Assembly (NCBI RefSeq): GCF_900103425.1
Contig: NZ_FMXA01000004.1
Span: 62,001 to 126,000 of the forward strand
Length of the DNA stretch: 64,000 nt
Source of the DNA: Dialister histaminiformans
Lineage (GTDB): Bacteria > Bacillota > Negativicutes > Veillonellales > Dialisteraceae
Direction of reading: 5' to 3'
Position 1 is the first letter of the stretch. Each line of letters begins with the position of its first letter. The translations under genes and the position numbers were made by a program. A model generated the notes under the pieces. That model had not been told where the DNA came from and ran no database searches. It was given only the letters and a program-made list of their open reading frames with translations. Positions 7,823-18,717 of this stretch are shown in pieces.

Positions 7823-8197
7823 TTGCCGACAATCAATCAGCTGGTTCGCAAAGGAAGACAGGTTCTGTCCACCAAAGCGAAGACCCCGGCTCTTAAAGGA
7901 TCCCCGCAGAAGCGTGGTGTCTGCACAAGAGTTTATACAGCTACCCCGAAGAAGCCGAACTCTGCTCTTCGTAAGGTTGCCCGTGTCAGATTGACCAACG
8001 GAATTGAAGTTTCCGCTTACATTCCAGGTATTGGCCACAATCTGCAGGAACACAGCGTCGTTCTCATCAGAGGCGGCCGTGTCAAGGATCTTCCAGGTGT
8101 TCGTTATCACATCATCCGCGGTGCTCTCGATACCGTAGGTGTTGCTGGCCGTATGCAGTCCCGTTCTAAGTACGGTGCTAAGAGCGAAAAGAAGTAA
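7823..8197 (+). CDS. rpsL: 30S ribosomal protein S12
   Basis: Universal 30S decoding-centre protein, 124 residues as usual, starting [13 protein letters not shown] 7823 is the start, 8 nt after AAAGGAGG; a GTG at 7814 overlaps that ribosome binding site and would add three residues not found in the family. The streptomycin-related segments are [11 protein letters not shown] and [14 protein letters not shown], with both lysines in the usual state. Followed by rpsG, fusA and tuf. Confidence 0.97.
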   Translation: MPTINQLVRKGRQVLSTKAKTPALKGSPQKRGVCTRVYTATPKKPNSALRKVARVRLTNGIEVSAYIPGIGHNLQEHSVVLIRGGRVKDLPGVRYHIIRGALDTVGVAGRMQSRSKYGAKSEKK

Positions 8198-8236
8198 TTT
8201 CGCAGAATTAAAGTGATTAACAAACAATTTTTTTAG

Positions 8237-8719
<483 letters not shown>

Positions 8720-8739
8720 TTGAAAGAAGGAGAAAAATC

Positions 8740-10818
<2,079 letters not shown>

Positions 10819-10849
10819 ATTTTAATCCCTATATTGGAGGAATTTAAAA

Positions 10850-12037
10850 ATGGCAAAAGCACATTATGAAAGAACTAAGCCGCATGTTAACATTGGTACT
10901 ATCGGCCACGTTGACCACGGCAAGACAACTCTGACTGCAGCAATTACCAAGGTACTGGCTGAAGAAGGTAAGGCAGACTTCCTCGACTATGCAGCCATTG
11001 ATAAGGCTCCGGAAGAAAGAGCTCGTGGTATTACCATCAATACTTCCACTGTTGAATATGAAACCGAAACCCGTCACTACGCACACGTAGACTGCCCAGG
11101 GCACGCTGACTATGTTAAGAACATGATCACCGGCGCAGCTCAGATGGACGGCGCTATCCTGGTTGTATCCGCAGCTGACGGCCCGATGCCGCAGACCCGC
11201 GAACACATCCTTCTTGCTAAGCAGGTAGGCGTTCCGGCAATCGTAGTATTCCTGAACAAGGCTGACCAGGTTGATGATCCGGAACTGATTGAACTGGTAG
11301 AAATGGAAGTCAGAGACCTCCTGACCGAATATGGCTATCCAGGCGATGAAGTACCGATTATCGTTGGTTCCGCACTTGGCGCTCTCAACGGCGATCCGAA
11401 GTATGAACAGTCCATCCACGACCTCATGAAGGCTGTTGATGAATATGTTCCAACTCCAGAACGTGATACCGACAAGCCATTCCTGATGCCAGTCGAAGAC
11501 GTATTCACCATTACCGGCCGTGGCACCGTAGCAACTGGCCGAGTAGAACGTGGTACTGTCAAGGTAGGCGACGCAGCAGAAATCGTTGGTCTCCAGGATA
11601 AGCCAACTGAAACTGTTGTAACCGGCGTAGAAATGTTCAGAAAGACCCTTGACCAGGCACTGGCTGGTGATAACATCGGCGCACTGCTCCGTGGTATCGA
11701 CCGTAAGGACATTGAACGTGGTCAGGTACTGGCTAAGCCGGGCACTGTACACCCACACACCGAATTCACCGCTCAGGTATACGTTCTGACCAAGGAAGAA
11801 GGCGGCCGTCATACTCCGTTCTTCAACGGCTATCGCCCGCAGTTCTTCTTCAGAACCACTGACGTAACCGGCGACATTCAGCTGCCGGAAGGCACCGAAA
11901 TGTGCATGCCAGGCGATAATGTAGAAATGGACGTTAAGCTCATTACTCCAATCGCTATGGAAGAAGGTCAGCGCTTCGCAATTCGTGAAGGCGGCCACAC
12001 CGTAGGTGCAGGCGTTGTAGCTAAGATTGTTAAGTAA
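10850..12037 (+). CDS. tuf: Elongation factor Tu
   Basis: Delivers aminoacyl-tRNA to the ribosome as a GTP complex, 395 residues. [21 protein letters not shown] and the switch I RGITI segment are all present; domain II-III sequences such as [15 protein letters not shown] are intact. GGAGG lies 7-9 nt before ATG. It is the last str-operon gene, closed by a strong terminator rather than continuing into rpsJ. Codon use is strongly biased, as expected for a highly expressed gene. Confidence 0.98.
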   Translation: MAKAHYERTKPHVNIGTIGHVDHGKTTLTAAITKVLAEEGKADFLDYAAIDKAPEERARGITINTSTVEYETETRHYAHVDCPGHADYVKNMITGAAQMDGAILVVSAADGPMPQTREHILLAKQVGVPAIVVFLNKADQVDDPELIELVEMEVRDLLTEYGYPGDEVPIIVGSALGALNGDPKYEQSIHDLMKAVDEYVPTPERDTDKPFLMPVEDVFTITGRGTVATGRVERGTVKVGDAAEIVGLQDKPTETVVTGVEMFRKTLDQALAGDNIGALLRGIDRKDIERGQVLAKPGTVHPHTEFTAQVYVLTKEEGGRHTPFFNGYRPQFFFRTTDVTGDIQLPEGTEMCMPGDNVEMDVKLITPIAMEEGQRFAIREGGHTVGAGVVAKIVK

Positions 12038-12065
12038 TTAACAACTTTGAAACCTATAAAGCCAT

Positions 12066-12101
12066 AAAAAAGGATGAGGATTTGATTCCTCATCCTTTTT
12101 T
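12066..12101 (+). terminator. Terminator of the str operon
   Basis: AAAAAGGATGAGGA pairs with TCCTCATCCTTTTT around a short loop, followed by T. A strong intrinsic terminator 30 bp after tuf. Confidence 0.9.
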
Positions 12102-12157
12102 GCGTTGAAACAAAATAGATTTTTAATCTGGCGATGAACCGGAAAACTTACGAAACA

Positions 12158-12188
12158 GGAAATAAAAATGGAACACATTTTTATTTCC
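12158..12188. repeat. Perfect 13-bp inverted repeat downstream of tuf
   Basis: GGAAATAAAAATG (12158-12170) and CATTTTTATTTCC (12176-12188) are perfect complements around a 5-nt loop. There is no T-run beyond the arm itself. It could be a back-up terminator, a 3' processing hairpin or a protein-binding site upstream of the PadR promoter. Confidence 0.7.
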
Positions 12189-12214
12189 GTTCAAAACACT
12201 TAAATGAATTTACC

Positions 12215-12272
12215 TATAATTTATAGAATGGTACCTTGCAATGCAAAGTACCATGTGATATAGTAGTACCAT
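12215..12272 (+). promoter_or_regulatory. PadR cassette promoter with palindromic operator
   Basis: -10 TATAAT at 12215-12220 (weak -35) is followed at once by a 27-bp near-perfect palindrome at 12228-12254. Its outer arms are ATGGTAC/GTACCAT, its inner arms TTGCA/TGCAA, with one mismatched pair. It sits at the expected transcription start. A third half-site GTACCAT lies at 12266-12272. This is the natural candidate for PadR autorepression. Confidence 0.7.
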
Positions 12273-12387
12273 CAACCGGTAATGAAATCATTCCTCATAT
12301 ACACATAGATTTACGGGTGTAAAAAAGCAGGATGGAATGCTGGTGAAATGCGGCGGAAAAGTGATTTTCCGGGAAAGGATAGATCCA

Positions 12388-12735
12388 ATGAACATTCAGC
12401 TGAAGAAGGGGGTCATGGAAATCGTTGTATTGTCCATGCTGCAGAGAAAAGATTTTTATGGATATGAGCTGGTAACCGAAATCTCTAAGTATATTGAAAT
12501 GTCAGAAGGAACCATTTACCCGCTTCTGAACCGGTTTAAAAAAGATGGACTGGTGGAAACGTATCTGGCAGAATCACATAGCGGACCGCCGAGAAAATAT
12601 TATCGAATTACAAAGGACGGTAAGGTTGAATATCAGGAGTCTGTCAGAGAATGGATTGAATTTACGAAAGCAGTGCAGAAACTGTTGGAAGAGAATAAAA
12701 AGCTGAGTATGAGTAAAGGAGGTCAGGCAGAATGA
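12388..12735 (+). CDS. PadR-family transcriptional repressor
   Basis: Winged-helix regulator of the short PadR subfamily, about 115 residues. The core is [49 protein letters not shown] and [10 protein letters not shown], the usual PadR wing and recognition region, followed by a C-terminal dimerization helix. ATG 12388 is chosen for AAAGGA 8 nt upstream; the 17-residue upstream extension has no family support. Its stop overlaps the HAAS gene start (ATGA). The regulator probably acts on its own operon through the palindrome at 12228. The inducing signal is unknown. Confidence 0.9.
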   Translation: MNIQLKKGVMEIVVLSMLQRKDFYGYELVTEISKYIEMSEGTIYPLLNRFKKDGLVETYLAESHSGPPRKYYRITKDGKVEYQESVREWIEFTKAVQKLLEENKKLSMSKGGQAE

Positions 12736-13340
12736 CAAGAGAAGAATTTATGGACCTGCTGAGATACTATTTTCGGAATATTAATCAGACCCAGGTCAAT
12801 GAAATCCTGGCTGACTATGAATCTCATTTTGAGGAAGGTAAAGCGGCGGGGTTATCTGAAGAAGAAATTGCACGCGAACTGGGCTCTCCAAAAGAAATAT
12901 TCGAAATGTATCAGGATGAAGGAATGATTCGGGAGAAGAAGTCCACGACATTTATGGATGTTGCATCACAGGCGGAGAAAACAGCCTCCCAGACATGGGA
13001 AGAAGTAAGTGCACAGCTCCCGGAGAAAGTGAATCATGCAACACATGTCATGGTCAAAGGGTTTAGAATTGTCTGCGATGTTATTGCCGTTCTGATTTTA
13101 GGATTCACACTCCTTCTTGTATTTCTGCTTTCCATGCAGTTCCAACCGGTGATGGGAATGGATCCACTTCCTGTATTTTCACCGATTACCATGGGTGCAT
13201 TTGGATTCTCCGGATTCTTCCTTGCACTGGCAGTTTTCTTTGTAGGGGAAGAAGGAAAGAAGATTTTTGAAGAGAAGTCTGTACAGAGAGAAAAAACACC
13301 ATCCGGAGATACAGACAAGGAAGGAGAGGAGCAGAAATGA
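12732..13340 (+). CDS. HAAS-domain (DUF1700-type) membrane protein
   Basis: About 202 residues. The N-terminal 60 or so match the HAAS domain that accompanies PadR regulators in Firmicutes ([43 protein letters not shown]). Two hydrophobic segments follow at about residues 115-137 and 150-172, then a charged cytoplasmic-type tail. Start and stop overlap the flanking genes by 4 nt (ATGA) on both sides, so expression is translationally coupled. Partnership with PadR is known for the family; what it senses is not known. It is likely an inner-membrane protein. Confidence 0.82.
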   Translation: MTREEFMDLLRYYFRNINQTQVNEILADYESHFEEGKAAGLSEEEIARELGSPKEIFEMYQDEGMIREKKSTTFMDVASQAEKTASQTWEEVSAQLPEKVNHATHVMVKGFRIVCDVIAVLILGFTLLLVFLLSMQFQPVMGMDPLPVFSPITMGAFGFSGFFLALAVFFVGEEGKKIFEEKSVQREKTPSGDTDKEGEEQK

Positions 13341-13681
13341 GAAAAGTAACAATATGTCTGGTACTTGCATTTGCATCGTTTCTGATAGCCATCGGCTCTT
13401 TCTTTACTCATGATGTGGCCGCCTATCATAAGTGGATGAGTACTAATGGTCCGAGAATGATGGAGCGCTTCCATCCGGGAGATAGAAATCATATGGGACG
13501 TGGTCCTGAAGACAGGCATGGACCGGGTGAACATGAAAGAAGGTCTGAAGACATGAATGCGGATGAAAATCACATGGGACCAGAAGGGGATCATATGAAA
13601 GACAGGGGACCACACATGAGTGATGAAATGGCAGGAAATAATGCAGGTGGTAATAATTCCCCATCAGCCGTTAATTCATAA
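13337..13681 (+). CDS. Small exported or membrane-anchored His/Met-rich protein
   Basis: No family recognised. 114 residues. A basic N-terminus and a hydrophobic segment (about residues 4-24) give a signal peptide or membrane anchor, with possible cleavage after HDVAA. The rest is hydrophilic and rich in His, Met, Asp, Glu, Arg and Gly. HM dipeptides recur (NHMG twice, DHMK, PHMS), along with GPEDRHGPGEHER. Such His/Met spacing could bind copper or other soft metals, but this is inference. It overlaps the HAAS gene by 4 nt, so it belongs to the PadR operon. Confidence 0.7.
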   Translation: MRKVTICLVLAFASFLIAIGSFFTHDVAAYHKWMSTNGPRMMERFHPGDRNHMGRGPEDRHGPGEHERRSEDMNADENHMGPEGDHMKDRGPHMSDEMAGNNAGGNNSPSAVNS

Positions 13682-13737
13682 TCAACATAAAATGGATAAA
13701 GTGGTTGTAACGTATAAACTATTAAAGGAGGGGTATC

Positions 13738-14091
13738 ATGAATAAGAAGATTATTGCAGCCGTAATGGGCCTTGGTTTTCTGACATTTGCAGCAGGACTG
13801 GTTTCTGAAGTTTCAGCAGCCGGTGTACCGGAACCACAGGCGTATGCGCAGCAGACACAGAATAACCGACATCCTGACAATCATAAGTCGAAAGTAAAAA
13901 AGGTTAAAAAAGCTCCTCAGAAAAAAATAAAGAATAAGAAGGCACCGAAAAAACAGGTCAGCAAATACAGAACAGATAATAAAGGAAAGCCGCAGGAAAT
14001 AAACGGAGTAAAGAAGGGCGAACCTCGTCCGAATATCAATCCGGCGGATAAGGATAACCAAGATGTACATGTACAGCACCTGGATAGATAA
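13738..14091 (+). CDS. Small exported lysine-rich protein of unknown function
   Basis: No family recognised. 117 residues with a clear signal peptide (basic MNKK, a hydrophobic stretch, and a VSAAG cleavage site at about residue 27). The mature part is very basic, with a lysine-rich repeat-like core (KVKKVKK, KKAPQKK, KKAPKKQ) and a Pro/Asn/Asp-rich tail. It is probably disordered in the periplasm and could bind anionic envelope polymers. AAAGGAGGGG precedes ATG. Third of four genes downstream of PadR; no separate promoter is obvious. Confidence 0.7.
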   Translation: MNKKIIAAVMGLGFLTFAAGLVSEVSAAGVPEPQAYAQQTQNNRHPDNHKSKVKKVKKAPQKKIKNKKAPKKQVSKYRTDNKGKPQEINGVKKGEPRPNINPADKDNQDVHVQHLDR

Positions 14092-14120
14092 TTGAAAGGT
14101 TTCAGAAAGGGGAAAACAAA

Positions 14121-14711
14121 ATGAAAAGATATATGACAAGACAGTTAGCTGCATCTATTATCGGTCTGGTTTTACTTGGTGGAGCAGGCTTTGCACAGGT
14201 ATCCGCGCAGGAAGTAGCTCCGGCGCCGGTTGACAGCTCTGAGATCAGCAACATTGGCCGCGATTATCGCATTGCCCTCATCAACGCAAGAAGAGGTTAT
14301 ACGCCAGCAGTTCAGCGTCAGATAGCTGAAGCAGAAAAGAATGATGAAAAGGCAAAACCTGATTTTAGAAAAGAAAAATCCACCAGGCCAGACGGAAATA
14401 ATAAGCGAGAAAGACCTGAGCGGATAAAAGGCATTCCTCCCACCGATGCCATGGGGCCTAAGGACCCAGCGGATATCCATAGAGGCCGGGCGGATGACTC
14501 CAGGAGACCTGAAAGGCCTTTGGGCAGGGAAAGAGTAAAGCATGCTCACAAGGATGATGGCCGGAGAGATGTACACAGGCATGAAAAGAAGGCGTTCCGG
14601 GACAAAGACAGGAGAGGGGATTTCAGAAGGCATAAAGGGGATGGTAAACATCACATGCCACAGGAACATAGGGACAATGGTCCACATCATGAAGTGGACG
14701 ATGATAAATAA
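14121..14711 (+). CDS. Exported Arg/His/Asp-rich low-complexity protein
   Basis: No family recognised. 196 residues. The signal peptide ends near residue 29 (FAQVSAQE). A short, more ordered segment (EISNIGRDYRIALINARRGY) is followed by about 130 residues rich in Arg, Lys, Asp and His, including RHKGDGKHHMP and GPHHEVDDDK. The charges alternate, suggesting a disordered polyampholyte with possible metal binding. AAAGGGG lies upstream of ATG. It ends the PadR cassette, with a terminator 46 bp later. Its similarity to the 13337 protein is compositional only. Confidence 0.7.
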   Translation: MKRYMTRQLAASIIGLVLLGGAGFAQVSAQEVAPAPVDSSEISNIGRDYRIALINARRGYTPAVQRQIAEAEKNDEKAKPDFRKEKSTRPDGNNKRERPERIKGIPPTDAMGPKDPADIHRGRADDSRRPERPLGRERVKHAHKDDGRRDVHRHEKKAFRDKDRRGDFRRHKGDGKHHMPQEHRDNGPHHEVDDDK

Positions 14712-14756
14712 ATTGTTATGAAGCCTTCACCCCCTAAGATTAATATGTAAAGAAGG

Positions 14757-14793
14757 AAAGGCACAGCGGTCAGGCAGGAACTGTGCCTTTTTT
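14757..14793 (+). terminator. Terminator of the PadR cassette
   Basis: AAAGGCACAG pairs with CTGTGCCTTT around a 14-nt loop, followed by TTTATT. A strong intrinsic terminator that separates the cassette from the S10 operon. Confidence 0.85.
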
Positions 14794-14939
14794 ATTGCTC
14801 TGAAATGTTTCTGGAGAGCAGAAGGCACAACAGAGATATCTGAGGAACCTGAACCGTATGATAAAAGAAAGGGGTGCGGCTGCAGAATAAAGAGGATGGC
14901 CTTTAGCTTATGGTCGGCAGCATGAAGAAATTCGCCCTC

Positions 14940-14968
14940 TTGTACATTAGTAATTCATATGTTAAAAT
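14940..14968 (+). promoter_or_regulatory. Distal promoter P1 of the S10 operon
   Basis: TTGTAC (14940-14945), a 17-bp spacer and TAAAAT (14963-14968). Its transcript would have a leader of about 300 nt. Confidence 0.65.
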
Positions 14969-15095
14969 AACATCTGTGCATTTTTGACGGGTAAACCGCT
15001 CAGAGAAGTTTACTGCCAGTGGTTGAAAAACGACACCTCCAGCCGGGTGAAGAATTTCAAAGCGGAAAAGATTTGCTAAATTTTCTGTAAACTGG

Positions 15096-15124
15096 TTGCA
15101 AAAATGTCGGATAAATAGTATTAT
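15096..15124 (+). promoter_or_regulatory. Proximal promoter P2 of the S10 operon
   Basis: TTGCAA (15096-15101), a 17-bp spacer and TATTAT (15119-15124). Its transcript would have a structured leader of about 145 nt. Confidence 0.7.
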
Positions 15125-15130
15125 TTAAAG

Positions 15131-15270
15131 GCTGGGCACAAGCCCGTATCAGTATTTCGAATACTGCAATGCGCGGCTGGGTGTATTTAAAACTATGAAG
15201 TGGAAGGTGGCCTGTATTACAGGGGAATTTCCACGGAGCAGTTCATTCCAGAAATGAACGTCAGGAGGTT
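15131..15270 (+). promoter_or_regulatory. Hairpin-rich 5' leader of the S10 operon
   Basis: Successive hairpins are visible: GGGC/GCCC near 15133-15145, CAGTATT-TCG-AATACTG near 15150-15166, GGAA/TTCC near 15203-15232 and GTTCATT/AATGAAC near 15241-15259. Such a leader could be an r-protein feedback site (L4 does this in E. coli), but the structure does not let me name the ligand. Confidence 0.5.
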
Positions 15271-15276
15271 TACGAA

Positions 15277-15588
15277 TTGGCAAAGCAGGAAAAAATTAGA
15301 ATTCGCCTCAAGGGCTATGATCACAAAGCTGTTGATCAGAGCGCGGCGAAAATTGTGGAAACCGCAGTAAGAACCGGTTCCAGAGTCTCTGGTCCGATTC
15401 CGCTCCCAACCGAACGGAACGTGTACACAATTCTTCGTTCACCACATGTTAACAAGGACAGCCGTGAACAGTTTGAAATGCGTACTCACAAGAGACTGAT
15501 TGACATCCTCGATCCATCTAAGAAGACCGCGGATGCGCTGATGAGACTGGAACTTCCAGCAGGCGTCAGCATTGAAATTAAAGCGTAA
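15277..15588 (+). CDS. rpsJ: 30S ribosomal protein S10
   Basis: 30S head protein that also acts as the transcription factor NusE, 103 residues. Family segments are [48 protein letters not shown] and the C-terminal AGVSIEIKA. The start is TTG 15277, with AGGAGG 6-7 nt upstream. It is first gene of the S10 operon, followed by rplC after 12 nt. Confidence 0.97.
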   Translation: MAKQEKIRIRLKGYDHKAVDQSAAKIVETAVRTGSRVSGPIPLPTERNVYTILRSPHVNKDSREQFEMRTHKRLIDILDPSKKTADALMRLELPAGVSIEIKA

Positions 15589-15600
15589 GGAGGTGCGAAT

Positions 15601-16242
15601 ATGTCTAAAGCTATTTTGGGTACAAAATTAGGAATGTCTCAGGTATTTGCAGCAAATGGAGATCTGATTCCAGTCACTGTTGTAGAAGTAAAGCCAAACG
15701 TTGTCGTAGCTGTTAAAAGCGTAGAATCCGACGGATATAACGCAGTCCAGCTCGGTTACGGCGAAGTTAAAGACAAACATTTGACCAAGCCGGTTAAGGG
15801 CCAGTTTGAAAAGGCTGGTGTCGCACCGGTTAAGTATCTGCGTGAATACAGACTGGCTGAAAAGCCGGAATACACAGTGGGCCAAACTCTGGCTGCTGAT
15901 ATTTTCGCAGAAGGCGAAGTTATCGACGTAATCGGCACCAGCAAGGGCAAAGGCTATGCAGGTACCATTAAGCGTTGGAACTTCCGCCGTGGACCGGAAT
16001 CCCACGGTTCCAAGAACCATCGTCAGCCGGCATCTCTTGGTGCTCGTATGTCTGGCGGCGGCGGCAAGGTGTTTAAGGGCAAGAAGCTCCCGGGTCATAT
16101 GGGCCACGCAAGAGTTACCGTGCAGCATCTGACTGTCGTTAAGGTAGATACAGCACGTAATCTTATGCTTGTTAAGGGCGGAATTCCTGGTGCTAAGGGA
16201 AGTCTCGTCATGGTTCAGTCTACAGTAAAGCCTGTAAAGTAA
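15601..16242 (+). CDS. rplC: 50S ribosomal protein L3
   Basis: Early-assembly 50S protein whose extended loop reaches the peptidyl transferase centre, 213 residues. It begins SKAILGTKLGMSQVFA and carries RGPESHGSKNHRQPASLGARMSGGG and GHMGHARVT in the long loop. GGAGG lies upstream of ATG. Confidence 0.97.
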   Translation: MSKAILGTKLGMSQVFAANGDLIPVTVVEVKPNVVVAVKSVESDGYNAVQLGYGEVKDKHLTKPVKGQFEKAGVAPVKYLREYRLAEKPEYTVGQTLAADIFAEGEVIDVIGTSKGKGYAGTIKRWNFRRGPESHGSKNHRQPASLGARMSGGGGKVFKGKKLPGHMGHARVTVQHLTVVKVDTARNLMLVKGGIPGAKGSLVMVQSTVKPVK

Positions 16243-16282
16243 TCGGTAGGCAAAATAACCGTTCTGAAAGGGAGGAACATCA

Positions 16283-16909
16283 ATGCCGAATGTAACATTG
16301 TATAATGTAGCCGGCCAGGCAGCCGGTGAAATAAAGCTGAACGACAGCGTATTTGGCGTAGAATACAATGAAGCTGTCATTCATCAGGCAGTGGTGCGTC
16401 AGATGGCTAACGAACGCCTTGGCACACACGCTACCTTAACCAGAGGCCTTGTTCGCGGCGGCGGCAAGAAACCATGGAGACAGAAGGGCACAGGTCGTGC
16501 CAGAGTCGGATCCATCCGCTCCCCACTGTGGGTTGGCGGCGGTACAGTATTTGGACCGACACCAAGAAGCCATGCTAAGAGCATGAACAGAAAGGCTCGT
16601 CAGCTGGCAGTTAAATCTGCTCTGTCTGAAAAGCTCCGTTCCAATGAAATCGTTGTTCTCGATAAGATTGGTTTCGCAGCTCCAAAGACTAAGGACGCAA
16701 TCAAGATGCTCGCTGCTTTCCATGTTGAAGGCAAGGCTCTGATTATCGATGGGGATGAAAGTGTTATGAACACGGTTCTTTCCGCTCGTAATATTCCGGG
16801 CGTTAAGGCTATCGCTCCGAGCGGCATCAACATCTATGATCTCGTTCATTACACCAAGCTCTTTATTACTAAGAGTGCAGTAGAAAAAATTGAGGAGGTA
16901 CTCGCATAA
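16283..16909 (+). CDS. rplD: 50S ribosomal protein L4
   Basis: 50S protein lining the exit tunnel, 208 residues. The extended loop has [20 protein letters not shown], the site of known macrolide-resistance changes, and appears unaltered. In E. coli L4 represses its own operon, so the leader at 15131 is of interest. Its stop overlaps the rplW start by one base. Confidence 0.97.
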   Translation: MPNVTLYNVAGQAAGEIKLNDSVFGVEYNEAVIHQAVVRQMANERLGTHATLTRGLVRGGGKKPWRQKGTGRARVGSIRSPLWVGGGTVFGPTPRSHAKSMNRKARQLAVKSALSEKLRSNEIVVLDKIGFAAPKTKDAIKMLAAFHVEGKALIIDGDESVMNTVLSARNIPGVKAIAPSGINIYDLVHYTKLFITKSAVEKIEEVLA

Positions 16910-17193
16910 TGGAAGCTCGTGACATCCTCATTCGCCCAATTATCACCGAAAAGACAACAGCTCTTATGGAAGAGGGCAAGTACACATTCCGCGTACCGCT
17001 GGCAGCAACCAAGGTTGATATCCGCAACGCGGTAGAAGAAGTTTTCCACGTTAAGGTAACTGCTGTAAACACCATGCGCTATGAAGGCAAACTTAAGCGT
17101 ATGGGCCGTACTCAGGGTCGCCGCAGCGATTGGAAGAAAGCAATTGTAACCCTTAAGCCGGGCGATGCAATTGAATTCTTTGAAGGGGTCTAA
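16909..17193 (+). CDS. rplW: 50S ribosomal protein L23
   Basis: Exit-site protein and docking point for trigger factor and SRP, 94 residues. It begins EARDILIRPIITEKTTALM; the loop VNTMRYEGKLKRMGRTQGRR is typical. It starts on the last base of rplD (TAATG), so it is translationally coupled. Confidence 0.97.
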   Translation: MEARDILIRPIITEKTTALMEEGKYTFRVPLAATKVDIRNAVEEVFHVKVTAVNTMRYEGKLKRMGRTQGRRSDWKKAIVTLKPGDAIEFFEGV

Positions 17194-17205
17194 GGAGGAA
17201 CATAA

Positions 17206-18033
17206 ATGGCTTATAAAACATTTAAACCGTACACTCCAGGACGTCGTCAGATGACTGTTTCCACTTTTGAAGAAATTACAACTAACAAGCCAGAAAAGTC
17301 CCTGCTTGCACCGTTGCATAATCATGGTGGTCGTAACGGCTCTGGCAAGATGACAGTTCGTCATCAGGGTGGCGGCCATAAGCGTCAGTATAGAATTATT
17401 GACTTCAAGAGAAACAAGGACAACATTCCGGCAACTGTTGCAACCATTGAATACGATCCAAACCGTACATGCCGTATCGCTCTTCTGCACTATGCAGATG
17501 GTGAAAAGCGCTACATCCTCGCTCCAAGAGGACTTAAGGTTGGCGACGTAGTAACAAGCGGTCCGGAATCCGATATCAAGCCGGGCAATGCACTTCCACT
17601 GCTCAACATTCCACTCGGTACTACCGTTCATAATGTAGAACTGAAGATTGGTAAGGGCGGCCAGATGGTTCGTTCCGCAGGTGCAAGCGCTCAGCTCATG
17701 GCTAAGGAAGGCGACTATGCACTTCTCCGTCTGCCAAGCGGCGAACTGAGAAAAGTACATATTCGTTGCCGTGCAACAATCGGTGCGGTTGGTAATGAAG
17801 ATCATGAAAATATCACAATTGGTAAGGCAGGCAGAAACCGCTGGCTCGGCGTTCGCCCGGCAAACCGTGGTGTAGTAATGAACCCGAATGACCATCCACA
17901 CGGCGGTGGTGAAGGTAAGTCTCCGGTTGGACGTAAGCGTCCGGTTACTCCGTGGGGCAAGCCAGCTTACGGCGTGAAGACCCGCGATCACAAGAAGGCT
18001 TCTACCAAGCTGATTGTTAAGAGACGTAAGTAA
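17206..18033 (+). CDS. rplB: 50S ribosomal protein L2
   Basis: Essential 50S protein near the peptidyl transferase centre, 275 residues. [37 protein letters not shown] and [15 protein letters not shown] include the conserved functional histidine region. AAGGAGG lies before ATG. Confidence 0.97.
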   Translation: MAYKTFKPYTPGRRQMTVSTFEEITTNKPEKSLLAPLHNHGGRNGSGKMTVRHQGGGHKRQYRIIDFKRNKDNIPATVATIEYDPNRTCRIALLHYADGEKRYILAPRGLKVGDVVTSGPESDIKPGNALPLLNIPLGTTVHNVELKIGKGGQMVRSAGASAQLMAKEGDYALLRLPSGELRKVHIRCRATIGAVGNEDHENITIGKAGRNRWLGVRPANRGVVMNPNDHPHGGGEGKSPVGRKRPVTPWGKPAYGVKTRDHKKASTKLIVKRRK

Positions 18034-18051
18034 TTAATAAGGGGGATAAAA

Positions 18052-18348
18052 GTGTCCAGATCTATTAAGAAGGGCCCGTTCGTCGCATCCTCTCTCGTAA
18101 AAAAGATTGATGCACTGAACGCAGCTAATGAAAACAAAATTGTAAAAACCTGGTCCCGTGCTTCTACTATCCTTCCGAGTTTTGTAGGACATACCATTGC
18201 GGTTCACGACGGAAGAAAGCATGTACCGGTTTACGTTACTGAAGATATGGTTGGTCATAAGCTCGGCGAATTCGCTCCGACTCGTACATTCAAGGGGCAC
18301 AACAAGAGCGATCAGGCTGCTGCTCCGAAGGCAGCTCCACAGGCTTAA
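18052..18348 (+). CDS. rpsS: 30S ribosomal protein S19
   Basis: 30S head protein, 98 residues, beginning [14 protein letters not shown] with [20 protein letters not shown] and [13 protein letters not shown]. The start is GTG. The C-terminus ends in an Ala/Pro-rich tail ([10 protein letters not shown]) beyond the conserved core. Confidence 0.96.
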   Translation: MSRSIKKGPFVASSLVKKIDALNAANENKIVKTWSRASTILPSFVGHTIAVHDGRKHVPVYVTEDMVGHKLGEFAPTRTFKGHNKSDQAAAPKAAPQA

Positions 18349-18363
18349 TGAGGAGGAAATATA

Positions 18364-18699
18364 ATGGAAGTTCAGGCAATCTCTAGAAATATCCGCATTT
18401 CGCCTCGTAAAGTTCGTATCGTAGTCAACCTGATCCGCGGTAAGAACGTAAGAGAAGCTTTGGCTATTCTTCGCAACACACCAAAGGCTGCTTCCAAGGT
18501 TGTTGAAAAGACCCTGAGAAGTGCTATGGCAAATGCTGAAAACAATAATAATATGAACATTGATAATCTGTATGTTTCAACTACTTTTGTAGATGCAGGC
18601 CCAATTATGAAGCGTATTCATCCACGTTCTCGTGGACAGGCTTTCGGGATCATGAAACGTACCAGTACACTTACTGTAAAAGTTTCTGAAAGAAACTAA
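18364..18699 (+). CDS. rplV: 50S ribosomal protein L22
   Basis: Exit-tunnel protein, 111 residues. [22 protein letters not shown] and the beta-hairpin [22 protein letters not shown] are intact. GAGGAGG lies 5-8 nt before ATG. Confidence 0.97.
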   Translation: MEVQAISRNIRISPRKVRIVVNLIRGKNVREALAILRNTPKAASKVVEKTLRSAMANAENNNNMNIDNLYVSTTFVDAGPIMKRIHPRSRGQAFGIMKRTSTLTVKVSERN

Positions 18700-18717
18700 T
18701 TAAAGGAGGGACACGTT

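Larger units (their letters stand above)
14712..15276. other. Intergenic region between the PadR cassette and rpsJ
   Basis: 565 bp without a supported gene. It contains the cassette terminator (14757-14793), then about 145 bp with nothing recognised, and two sigma-70 promoters and a hairpin-rich leader for the S10 operon. Confidence 0.75.

Noticed and set aside
10844-11998. Long reading frame antisense to tuf
   Set aside because: Same codon-bias artefact opposite a certain gene.
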